NCBI GenBank assembly: GCA_003153915.1
Contig: PMBX01000107.1
Location: forward strand, 1 to 12,059
DNA: 12,059 nucleotides
Reading direction: 5' to 3'
From: Phycisphaerales bacterium
GTDB taxonomy: Bacteria > Planctomycetota > Phycisphaerae > SM23-33
The notes under the pieces are model-generated. The model was not told where the DNA came from, did not search any database, and saw nothing but the letters and a program-made list of their open reading frames with translations. The translations under genes were made by a program, and so were the position numbers. Shown piece after piece: positions 1 to 7,700 of this stretch (positions are counted from its first letter, which is position 1; each line of letters begins with the position of its first letter).

Positions 1-1050
1 ATCAAGTTCCTCCAGCCCATCGGCACGGGCCTGGCGGCCGCGGATGCGGCGCGGCTGGCGGCCATTTGGCAAGGGGGGCAATTCGCCTACATCCCATCCG
101 AGAGCCAGGGAAAGCAGACCGTCGATGAAACCACCCACGGCGTCCATGTCGATGCCGTCTGCGCGGTGGTGGACCAACTCGGTATCTCCGGCCGGCGATT
201 CAAGGTGGTCCTGGACAGCGTAAACGGCGCCGGATGCGTCGTCTCGCCCATGCTGCTGGGCAGGCTCGGCTGCGAGCTGCGCCACCTCAATGCCGAGGCC
301 AGCGGCCAATTCGCACACCCGCCCGAACCGGTGGAAGAAAACCTCCGCCAGCTCTGCCAGGAGGTCCGCAAGCACCGCGCCGCCGTGGGCTTCGCCCAGG
401 ACGCCGACGCCGACCGCCTGGCCATCGTGGATGAGACGGGCCGTTTCATCGGCGAGGAATACACACTGGCCCTGGCGGCAGCCTTCGTGCTGCGCCACCG
501 CAAGGGCAAGCTGGCGACCAACCTGGTCACCTCGCGAATGATCGACGACATCGCGGCCGCGGCGGGCTGCCAGGTGGTGCGCGCCCCCACCGGGGAGGCC
601 AACGTCGTCGAGGCCATGCGTCGCGAAGGCTGCATCCTGGGCGGCGAGGGCGGCGGCGGGGTTATCGAACCTCGCGTGGTCCCCGTCCGCGACAGTCTGG
701 TTGGCATGGCCTACGTGCTCCAATACCTCGCCGAGACGGGCAAGCCCCTGTCCAAGTTGGTGGAGGAAATCCCCCGCTACGTGATGGTCAAGACCAAATT
801 CCCCTGCCCGGCGGGAGCGGCCCAGACCGTCGCGCGGGAAGTCCGCAAGGCCTTCGCGGCCCGCGACGGTGCGGGCTTCAACGACGCCGACGGGCTGCGG
901 ATCGATCTGCCACAGGGCTGGGTCTGCGCCCGGGCCTCCAACACCGAGCCGATCATGCGGATCATCGCAGAAGCCGGCGATGAGCGGACCGCGGGCGCAC
1001 TGGTGGCGGAGGTACGCAAGATCGCCGACACGGTCATCGGCGGCGGCTGA
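1..1050 (+). CDS. Phosphohexomutase (phosphomannomutase/phosphoglucosamine mutase family), 5' partial
   Basis: Alpha-D-phosphohexomutase, which interconverts hexose 1- and 6-phosphates in the cytosol through a phosphoserine enzyme. The frame is open from base 1 and encodes 349 residues, against about 450 for the family. Roughly 100 N-terminal residues, including the catalytic serine loop, lie outside the window. Three family loops are visible: the metal-binding DADADR at visible residues 134-139, the sugar-specificity loop GGEGGGGVI at 214-222, and the phosphate-binding RASNTEP at 311-317. The GEGGGG and SNTEP forms resemble archaeal-type phosphomannomutase/GlmM enzymes more than bacterial GlmM (GEQSGH, SGTEP), so the substrate (mannose, glucose or glucosamine phosphate) stays open. 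An internal GTG at 166 is not the start, because family sequence continues upstream of it. The gene ends with TGA, 49 bp before the next gene, and may share its transcript. Confidence 0.92.
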   Translation: MKFLQPIGTGLAAADAARLAAIWQGGQFAYIPSESQGKQTVDETTHGVHVDAVCAVVDQLGISGRRFKVVLDSVNGAGCVVSPMLLGRLGCELRHLNAEASGQFAHPPEPVEENLRQLCQEVRKHRAAVGFAQDADADRLAIVDETGRFIGEEYTLALAAAFVLRHRKGKLATNLVTSRMIDDIAAAAGCQVVRAPTGEANVVEAMRREGCILGGEGGGGVIEPRVVPVRDSLVGMAYVLQYLAETGKPLSKLVEEIPRYVMVKTKFPCPAGAAQTVAREVRKAFAARDGAGFNDADGLRIDLPQGWVCARASNTEPIMRIIAEAGDERTAGALVAEVRKIADTVIGGG

Positions 1051-1083
1051 CCTTCAAGCGACGGATTTGACCTTCAACTCGAC
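1048..1083. repeat. Imperfect tandem repeat of about 20 bp
   Basis: The 10-mer TGACCTTCAA occurs exactly at 1048-1057 and again at 1068-1077, a 20-bp period. After one small difference each copy continues into CGAC, so the similarity extends to about 15 bp. The first copy contains the TGA stop of the phosphohexomutase. The repeat fills the gap before the next gene. It may be a small duplication or a protein-binding site; the sequence does not decide. Confidence 0.55.
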
Positions 1084-1088
1084 CAGGC

Positions 1089-1102
1089 AAGGAAAAAAAA
1101 TG
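1089..1102 (+). promoter_or_regulatory. Shine-Dalgarno and A8 tract at the start of the jelly-roll gene
   Basis: AAGGA at 1089-1093 sits 6 nt before the ATG at 1100 and fixes the start of the 210-residue protein. The spacer is a run of eight A that includes the last A of the Shine-Dalgarno and the A of the ATG (1093-1100). Loss or gain of an A would change the spacing. Confidence 0.7.
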
Positions 1103-1732
1103 TCCGAACTGCTGATTATGCGAAAACGCATCGACATGGACGCCTCGGCGATCCTCTATGACCGCCCGTTCTCGAGCGAAAGCCTCGCGGAGGACTGGAT
1201 CATCCGTAGCGGCCGATGGCATTGTCGCGACGGCGTGCTGATGGGCGCCAATCCCCTGCCGCAACCCGGCTGCGTCCAGTTGCGCGCCTCGGCGCCGGGC
1301 AACATCCTGATGGACTTCCGCGCCCGGACCGTACCCCCTTCCACCCACGACATCGACGTGATGTGGAATATGACCTGGGATGAGCCTGCCAACCGCCGCG
1401 GCGTGGCCTACGTCGCCGGATTACAAGGATGGTGGGAGGGAAAGGTCGGCATCGAAAAATCCCCGGATTACAAGCTCACAGCCGCCGCCCCCTGCCCGTG
1501 GTTTCGCCCCGGACAGGAATATCACATCCAGGCCGGAAGCATCGACGGCCATTGCTTCCTGTTCGTGGACGGGCAATTGAGGCTGGAACTTCTGGACGAG
1601 AACCCCATCGATTCGTGGCGCCACACCAACGTGGGATTCGAGGCATATCAGAGCCAAATCGCCGTGCGAGACCTGACCGTCCGGCGGATCTCCTGGCAGC
1701 CGCGCGAAATGTCCTACCCCAGTGAATTCTGA
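1100..1732 (+). CDS. Predicted concanavalin A-like (jelly-roll) domain protein, function unknown
   Basis: Protein of 210 residues with no signal peptide or membrane segment, so probably cytoplasmic. I recognise a style rather than a named family. An opening DRPFSSESLAEDW (21-33) is followed by short beta-strand-like segments, the aromatic GLQGWWEGKVGI (107-118), a strand pair around HCFLFVDGQLRLEL (151-164), and the closing NVGFEAYQSQIAVRDLTVRR (177-196). That layout is typical of single-domain concanavalin A-like lectin/glucanase folds, such as DUF1961 (YesU-like) or DUF1080-like proteins, which bind or act on carbohydrate. I see no catalytic residues I could name. The ATG at 1100 is chosen because AAGGA lies 6 nt upstream; the frame stays open further upstream but overlaps the phosphohexomutase. 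Its position behind a sugar-phosphate mutase fits a role in carbohydrate metabolism, but that is inference. Confidence 0.8.
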   Translation: MSELLIMRKRIDMDASAILYDRPFSSESLAEDWIIRSGRWHCRDGVLMGANPLPQPGCVQLRASAPGNILMDFRARTVPPSTHDIDVMWNMTWDEPANRRGVAYVAGLQGWWEGKVGIEKSPDYKLTAAAPCPWFRPGQEYHIQAGSIDGHCFLFVDGQLRLELLDENPIDSWRHTNVGFEAYQSQIAVRDLTVRRISWQPREMSYPSEF

Positions 1733-1771
1733 TCGCCGAGGGAACATTCCGCAATCGGCGCACCATTCGGC

Positions 1772-1805
1772 TTGCCAAAGCGGGCGAATTTCGTTTGCCA
1801 AGGCG
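1772..1805 (+). repeat. Direct repeat TTGCCAA(A/G)GCG
   Basis: An 11-bp element occurs at 1772-1782 and 1795-1805 with one difference, 23 bp apart (about two helical turns). A further TTGCC lies at 1807-1811. The second copy overlaps the candidate -35 box of the LysM gene, so the repeats could be an operator. No regulator is identifiable from the window. Confidence 0.4.
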
Positions 1806-1824
1806 CTTGCCTCCTGCGTATATA
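1795..1824 (+). promoter_or_regulatory. Candidate sigma70-type promoter for the LysM gene
   Basis: TTGCCA (1795-1800) matches 5 of 6 bases of the -35 consensus. It lies 18 bp upstream of TATATA (1819-1824), which matches 4 of 6 bases of the -10 consensus. This would start transcription near 1831 and give a leader of about 40 nt ahead of the ATG at 1871. The 138-bp gap from the previous gene supports a new transcript. The call is based on sequence only. Confidence 0.35.
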
Positions 1825-1870
1825 GCTAGGGTGCAAGACATCCATCAGGTATTGTGCAGGAGGCACGGAA

Positions 1871-2818
1871 ATGCGAGCTGAAATCAAGATCGGAATCGCC
1901 GTTGGACTGGTCATCGCGGTGGTGGCGGTGTTGTACCTGGTCTTTGCCGGACCTTCCACCCCCGGCGGAGCCAAGCCCGCCTCGACGGATCAGTCGACCG
2001 GTGCGGACATGCCGGTAACTCTGGTGGAACGCGCCGAACCGAAACGTCCGGTGGCGCCACAGGAGGTGCTCGTACCCAAGATCGGCAGCGCCGAGACGCC
2101 GACGACACCCCCGATCGTGGAAGTCCGCGCGCCCGAACCGCCGAAAACCCCAGCTCCCGCCCCCACGGCGATCGTCCCAGCCATGGCGCCGGCGCCTTCG
2201 GCGGCTACCAAGCCCGCCTCGGCAGTGCTGCCCGTTAAGGTCGGGCCAGCGCCCGCTGTCTCAAGCTCAAGCATCGAGCCTGCCGCACCTCCGGCCCCAG
2301 CCGCCACCGCGCCGGAAGGGACTTACATCGTCAAGAAGGGCGACGGCGGTTTCTGGAGCATCGCCGAAAAGGTCTACGGACAGGGCAAGTACTGGACGCT
2401 CATCAGCAAGGCCAATCCCAATGTTGACAGCAACAACCTCACTGTCGGCCAGAAGCTGGTGATCCCGCCCGCCCCGACTGCCCCCCTGGCCCAGCACGTG
2501 GCCGCCGCGCCGCCGGCAGACACACCCGTCGCCCAGACAACGACAGGGGTTGAAGGGAAGGTCCATGTCGTGCAGCAGGGCGACAGTTGGTGGAGCATCG
2601 CCGTCAAAGAGTACGGCAACGGGCGCTACTGGAACGAAATCAAGAAAGCCAACCCGCACGTGGAGGGCAGCAGCCTGAAAATCGGAATGAAACTCAATAT
2701 CCCTCCCGTGGACAAGTCCGCCAAGCCCGCCCCGCCGGTAACCACGGCGCCGGTGGAACGCCCCAAGGCCAAACCAGCCGCGGAGGAATCCGGCGATGTT
2801 CGCCCGGTGTTTGACTGA
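1871..2818 (+). CDS. Membrane-anchored protein with two LysM domains
   Basis: A 315-residue protein. Residues 8-26 are a hydrophobic helix after a short charged N-terminus with no clear cleavage site, so it is probably an uncleaved anchor with the rest outside the inner membrane. Residues 27-148 are a low-complexity proline/alanine/valine linker. Two LysM domains follow, LysM1 at about 151-199 (TYIVKKGDGGFWSIAEKVYG) and LysM2 at about 231-279 (VHVVQQGDSWWSIAVKEYG). Each has the usual GD..WSIA core, an aspartate/asparagine-rich middle (ANPNV, ANPHV) and a KL.IPP end. LysM domains bind N-acetylglucosamine in peptidoglycan. There is no hydrolase domain, so this is an anchor or scaffold and not an enzyme. 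The start is well supported: AGGAGG at 1858-1863 lies 7 nt before the ATG. The FlgI-like gene follows after 130 bp on the same strand, and both proteins point to the cell wall. Confidence 0.92.
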   Translation: MRAEIKIGIAVGLVIAVVAVLYLVFAGPSTPGGAKPASTDQSTGADMPVTLVERAEPKRPVAPQEVLVPKIGSAETPTTPPIVEVRAPEPPKTPAPAPTAIVPAMAPAPSAATKPASAVLPVKVGPAPAVSSSSIEPAAPPAPAATAPEGTYIVKKGDGGFWSIAEKVYGQGKYWTLISKANPNVDSNNLTVGQKLVIPPAPTAPLAQHVAAAPPADTPVAQTTTGVEGKVHVVQQGDSWWSIAVKEYGNGRYWNEIKKANPHVEGSSLKIGMKLNIPPVDKSAKPAPPVTTAPVERPKAKPAAEESGDVRPVFD

Positions 2819-2933
2819 CACCTCTGTGCGGGCGGAAAATACATCAGGCCGATGGATTCGATGGGATTGTCTTTAGCTCTAGCGCCCCCATAAAGCCTCA
2901 AGACTGTTTGCGGCGAGGTCCGATAATAACTGC

Positions 2934-2951
2934 GAGGAAGGACCGGTAATG
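2934..2951 (+). promoter_or_regulatory. Shine-Dalgarno and start of the FlgI-like gene
   Basis: GAGGAAGG at 2934-2941 precedes the ATG at 2949 by 7 nt. It selects this start, which also gives a proper N-terminal export signal. Confidence 0.75.
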
Positions 2952-4682
2952 CTTCGGATTTCCGGTGTTGTGTGTTTGCTGGGGATGGTTCTGGCCTTGG
3001 CGCCGGCGGGTTGCACCGTGCCCGGAGGCAAACAGGCCGCCAAGCCGCTTTCAGCGGCGGCGTCCAAGCCTGTCGAACTTCCCGCTTACATTGCCGCAAC
3101 GGTGGCCGAACATGCCACTCTGTCCGGCGGCGGCGAGATACCCGTCCAGGGATTCGGACTGGTGATCGGGCTGGGCATGAATGGAAGCGGCGAAGTGCCG
3201 CCCCAATTGCGGGAGTACTTCTCGCAGTATCTGACAAAACGCAAAATCCTGCCCCGCTCCTCCGATGCGGGGGAACTGACCCTTCGCATGATCCTAAGCG
3301 ATCCCGACACTGCCGTGGTGGCGGTACAAGGTTGGATTCCCCGCGGCGCCAAGGTGGGCAAACTGTTTGACGTGTCAGTCTCGGCACTGAGCGAGACCCA
3401 GACGCGCAGTCTGGACGGAGGAACCCTACTGCCGACCGATCTGTCGTTTTCGCTGGCCGGACCGACGACGGCCAAGCAATCCAAGCCACTGGCCGAGGCC
3501 GAAGGCACGATCTTCGTCAATCCGTTCCTCGACCCCAACCATCCGGGGGACTTGGTCAAGTTTCGCCAGGGGCGCGTCATTGGAGGCGGAAGGGTCCTGG
3601 AAGGACACTCTTACAGTCTCCAGCTCCATCGTAGCGATTACCAGCTCTGCAACCTGATGCGAAACCGCATCAACGAACGGTTTGGCGGCTTGGAACAGGT
3701 CGCCTCCGCCACCAGCCCCACCCTCATCCGGTTGAAAGTCCCCCGCTCTTACGACGACGATCACGAACGATTCCTACACCTGGTGATGCATCTGCCACTG
3801 GCGCAGGGGCCGGGCGCCCTGGAAGCCAAGGCAATGGAGATCGCCTCGGCGATGAGTTCGCCGGGCGCCGACTACGAGGAACTGGCGCTGGTCTGGGAAG
3901 CCATCGGTAAGCAGGTCCTTGCGACGATCAAGAAGTTCTACGCCTCTGCCAACCAGCGATGCGCCTTCTACTCCGCCCGCTGCGGTCAGCGGCTGGGAGA
4001 CCCTGGCGGCACGGACGTGCTGATCCGTTTGGCCCTCATGGACGGATCTCCCCTTCAGGTGCAGGCCATAGAGGAACTTGGCAAAGGCCCGCATGGCATC
4101 CCCGCCGTCGCGGCGCTGGGGACCTTGCTGGACCATGACAACCAACTGGTGCGCATCGCGGCCTATGAGGCCCTGGTGAAGATGGGAGACTCCACGAAGG
4201 TCCAGCGGATCTCCATCAAGGACCAATTCCAACTGGATATCGTCTCCAGCAGCCGGACCCCGGCCATCTATGCGTCGCAGACCGGCGAGTCGAAACTGGT
4301 GCTGTTCGGCAGGAACATGGAGATCCTTAGGCCGGTGTTCTACAACGCCCCCGACGACCTGGTGACCATTCATGGAGCCGAAAACGCCGAATCACTAACC
4401 GTCTTCCGCCGGATACCCCGCACCGGCAGGACCAGCGAATTGTTCACCGTGGAGACCAACGTTCCATCGCTGGTAACGACGCTGGGGACCCTGCCCGTGC
4501 AGCGCGCCGGGCAAAAGCCCGCAGGGCTGGGGCTGACCTATGGACAGGTCGTCTCCGTGTTGTATGGAATGTGTAAACAGGGCGACATTCGGGCGGAATT
4601 CCGCTTGCAACCGTTGCCCGATGTTCAGAGGATTTATCGTGATACGGTAACGGTGGGCCGGCCGGACATGCCCGGTTCATAA
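2949..4682 (+). CDS. FlgI (flagellar P-ring) homologue with HEAT-like insertion, probable lipoprotein
   Basis: A 577-residue exported protein. Residues 1-21 form a signal sequence ending at Cys22 (LALAPAGC). This looks like a lipobox, but proline at -3 is unusual, so lipidation is probable and not certain. Residues about 60-285 follow FlgI, the periplasmic ring protein around the flagellar rod: GFGLVIGLGMNGSGE (68-82), then AVVAVQGWIPRGAKVGKLFD (122-141) leading into VSVSAL, LDGGTLLPTDL (155-165), EGTIFVNPF, and VPRSYDDDHERFLHLVMHLP. Residues about 353-415 are helical and HEAT-like (LIRLALMDGS, AAYEALVKMGD), which FlgI lacks. The end, LTYGQVVSVLYGMCKQGDIR (529-548), matches FlgI's terminal helix and strand, so the family's C-terminus is kept after an insertion. 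FlgI itself is about 365 residues. No rod, L-ring or FlgA-type chaperone gene is nearby, so a non-flagellar envelope role is possible. It sits between the LysM gene and smc. Confidence 0.8.
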   Translation: MLRISGVVCLLGMVLALAPAGCTVPGGKQAAKPLSAAASKPVELPAYIAATVAEHATLSGGGEIPVQGFGLVIGLGMNGSGEVPPQLREYFSQYLTKRKILPRSSDAGELTLRMILSDPDTAVVAVQGWIPRGAKVGKLFDVSVSALSETQTRSLDGGTLLPTDLSFSLAGPTTAKQSKPLAEAEGTIFVNPFLDPNHPGDLVKFRQGRVIGGGRVLEGHSYSLQLHRSDYQLCNLMRNRINERFGGLEQVASATSPTLIRLKVPRSYDDDHERFLHLVMHLPLAQGPGALEAKAMEIASAMSSPGADYEELALVWEAIGKQVLATIKKFYASANQRCAFYSARCGQRLGDPGGTDVLIRLALMDGSPLQVQAIEELGKGPHGIPAVAALGTLLDHDNQLVRIAAYEALVKMGDSTKVQRISIKDQFQLDIVSSSRTPAIYASQTGESKLVLFGRNMEILRPVFYNAPDDLVTIHGAENAESLTVFRRIPRTGRTSELFTVETNVPSLVTTLGTLPVQRAGQKPAGLGLTYGQVVSVLYGMCKQGDIRAEFRLQPLPDVQRIYRDTVTVGRPDMPGS

Positions 4683-4714
4683 GAACGTGCACGAAAACAA
4701 TATGTTCTGTGGAG

Positions 4715-4733
4715 GCGCCGCCACGGACGGCGC
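4715..4733 (+). other. GC-rich hairpin ahead of smc
   Basis: GCGCCG (4715-4720) pairs with CGGCGC (4728-4733) around a 7-nt loop. There is no following T-run, so it is not a standard terminator. It sits between the FlgI-like stop and the smc start and could be a weak terminator, a processing site, or chance in GC-rich DNA. Confidence 0.3.
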
Positions 4734-4773
4734 GATTGATTGATGGGTTAAGCGTTAGGGACGACGCGCTAAA

Positions 4774-7700
4774 ATGAAACTTAAAAAACTGATCCTTTCC
4801 GGCTTCAAGAGTTTTGCTGACCGCACGGAATTCGAGTTCGACGAGGGGATAAGCTGTATCGTCGGGCCCAACGGCTGCGGCAAGAGCAACGTCGTGGACG
4901 CCTTCAAGTGGGTCCTGGGTGAGCAATCGGCCAAGAGCCTCCGCGGAAGCGAGATGATGGACGTCATCTTCAACGGTTCGGCCTCGCGCCGACCTGCCGG
5001 GGGGGCGGAGGTCACACTGGTCTTCGACAGCACCGGCCTGACGCTCCCGGCGGAACTGTCCGCCCAGGAAGGCCACGACGGCGTGGTTTCCGTCACACGA
5101 AGGCTCTATCGAAGCGGTACCAGCGAGTACCTGATCAACAAGACCTCCTGCCGGCTGCGGGACATTCGCGAGATGTTCATGGACACCGGCGTGGGCGCCG
5201 ACGCCTACAGCCTCATCGAGCAGGGACAGGTCGAGGCGTTCCTCCAGGCCTCCCAGGAGGACCGCCGGGTGATCTTCGACGAGGCCGCCGGGGTCAGCAA
5301 GTACAAGGCCCGCAAGAAAGAAGCCCTGCGAAAACTGGAACGGGTCGAGCAGAACCTCCTGCGTCTCAACGACATTCTGGCCGAGGTGGACAAGCGCCTT
5401 CGATCCATCAAGCAACAGGCGGGAAAGGCTCGCAACTACCAATCCTACAGCCAGCGGCTCAAGGAATTGCGGAGCCTGTCCTTCCTGGCCCAGTACCACG
5501 CCCTGGCGGGCCAGCGAACCTCGCTTCAACGAAAGCTGGACGCCGCCAACGATTCCCTTGCCGCCAACACCGCCCGCATGGAGCAACTGGAGGCCGCCGG
5601 CAGCGGAACCGAGGTGGAACTGGCCGAGATGGACCGCGGCGGCAGGGAACTCCAGTCGCGATTGGCCGATACCGACGGCAGGATCGCCTCAGCCGCTCAG
5701 CGCGTCGAGATGCTCACCGTACGGATGCGGGAACTGGGCGATCTTCTCGTCACAGGCGCCTCGCGCTGCGAGGAACTGGAAGCCAAGATCGTCAGCAGCC
5801 AAGAGGAATCCTCCCGTCAGGAGCAAGACCTCAAGGCCACCGAACAACACGTCGCCGAACTGCTCGACGCCTGCCGCGCCGCCGAGAGCGAGCACCAGGC
5901 CGGTCAGCAGGCGGTCCTGAAGCTCCAGTCGCAACTTGAGGACGAAAAAGCCGGGACGATCGACCTGCTTCGCCGCACGGCGCTACTGCATAACGAAATC
6001 CAAGCCTCGCAGATTCGACGCGACAACCTCCACGGCCAGCAGGTCCGCCTGGAAGGCCGCGCCGAGGAAATTGTCTCCGCCCTCGGCGAGGCCCTGGTGG
6101 AAAAGGCCCAACTCCAGGCCAAACACGATGAAGTGCGGGAGGTTATTGCCGCCGCCACGGCCAGGCTGGAACAGACCCGCGACGAAAAAACCAAACTCAC
6201 CCAGCAGGAGCAGGTGATGCTGGGCGAACTGGCCTCGGCGCGCGAGCGGCGGTCCTCGGTGGTCGCACGAATGGACATCCTCCGCGAGATGCTCGATAAA
6301 CTCGAAGGTGTTTCCGCCGGCGTGCGTCGTGTCCTGGAGGCCAAACGCCAGGGACAGTTGCCCTGCATCCTTGGGATGCTGGGAGATTTTCTCTCCAGCG
6401 ACCTGGAACACGCACCCATCGTCGAGGCCGCCCTGGCCGGGGGCGACCAGCAACTGCTGGCCAACAGCATGGAAGAACTTCAACAGGCCGCCGGCGATCT
6501 CCAGGAGGCCCTGGGCCAGGCCGGAGCGGCTGAGGTGCTCTGTCTGGATCAACTCGGCCAACTCCGTGAAGACACCGACATCGCCTCCTGTCCCCAGGTC
6601 CTGGGGCGGGTGATCGATTACGTGCGATTTGAACCTTGGCTGTCCCCCCTCCTCTGGCGGCTGCTGGCCAGGACACTGGTGGTCAAGGACTTCGCCGATG
6701 CCCTCGCCGCGGCCAAGACGGCCAAGGGCTGCCGTTTCGTCACCCTGGACGGAATCGTCCTGGAAGAATACGGCCGGGTGAGGTTTGGAGCGGCGGGACG
6801 GTCGGCGGGCGTCATCTCGCGAAGAAGCGAACTGGCCCAACTGGAACAGGAAAGCCTGCAACTGGCCAGCCAAATCGAACAGGTCCAGGCCCAATGCCGC
6901 ACCTTCCACGAGCGGATCGACCACGCCGAGGGGCTGAGCCACAGCCTTCGCACCGCCATATACGAGGCCAATACCGAGAGGGTTGAAATCGACGGCAGGT
7001 TGGGCCAACTGACCGAACAAATCGACCGGCTTCAGCGAGAACAGCCGCTGGTGGCCGAGGACCTTAAGGCCCTGGTGGAGGAAATCGACTCCGCCGTGCG
7101 GAGCGAACGAGGGGCCAGGGAAAAGGCCGCCGAGTTCGAGCAACTCAACGCCCGCAGGAACGCCGAGATCGAGCGGCTGGGCGGCGAACTGTCGGCCGCA
7201 AGAACGGCGGTGGAACAAACCAGCGCCAGGATCACCGAATTGAAGGTCGCCGCCGCTGGGAGCCAGGCCCGCGCCGATGCCACTCGCCAAGCCCTGGCCG
7301 CACACCTACGGCAGCGCCAGCAGATGGACCATGACCTCGGCGCCGAGCGAGTGGAAATCGAGGCCAACCGTAGGCGCCGCGACGACGTCCAACTCGCTAT
7401 CACCGAGGCAACCGAGGAAACCGGCCGGCTGCGAATCGAGGCCGACCGCCTTCACGTCGATCTCCAGGAGAACGAACAGACCCGCTTGGGCCTGGCGGCC
7501 AAGCTGGAGGATATCCGCAAACTCCTGGGCGAGCATCGCAAGAGCCATGAGCAGGCCCAGTCCGCCGTCAACGCCTGCCGCGTGGAACTGGGCGAGACCG
7601 ACGTGCGGATCGAGGGCGTCATCTCCCGCGCCACCGACGAAATGAACATGGACCTGCCGGCCCTCTATGGAAACTACCAGCACGACGAGCAGCGCGATTG

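Noticed and set aside
1067..1072. TTGACC as a -35 box before the jelly-roll gene
   Set aside because: No -10-like sequence at the right distance; the spacing would fall on the A-run and start codon.
1735..1760. Stem CGCCGA/TCGGCG after the jelly-roll gene as a terminator
   Set aside because: Only 6 bp with a 14-nt loop and no T-run.
2867..2894. TTGTCT-16 bp-CATAAA as a promoter for the FlgI-like gene
   Set aside because: Both boxes match poorly; it cannot be told from chance, although the 130-bp gap leaves room for a promoter.
2626..3489. Open frame of 287 codons on the minus strand across the LysM and FlgI-like genes
   Set aside because: Composition is arginine/serine/proline-rich, as in shadow frames, with no motif; the plus-strand genes have good ribosome-binding sites.
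4682..4708. Stem AGAACGT/ATGTTCT just after the FlgI-like stop
   Set aside because: Weak stem with a G-U pair and a 13-nt loop, and no T-run.
4743..4751. Two-codon open frame (ATG GGT TAA) ahead of smc
   Set aside because: No ribosome-binding site of its own and far too short to call.
4444..5586. Open frame of 380 codons on the minus strand across the FlgI-like and smc junction
   Set aside because: It is antisense to the conserved N-terminal ATPase domain of smc and has no recognisable domain.
5983..7305. Long open frame (440 codons) on the minus strand inside smc
   Set aside because: It lies antisense to the smc coiled coil and hinge, has low-complexity composition with no recognisable motif, and is the expected by-product of GC-rich codon bias.
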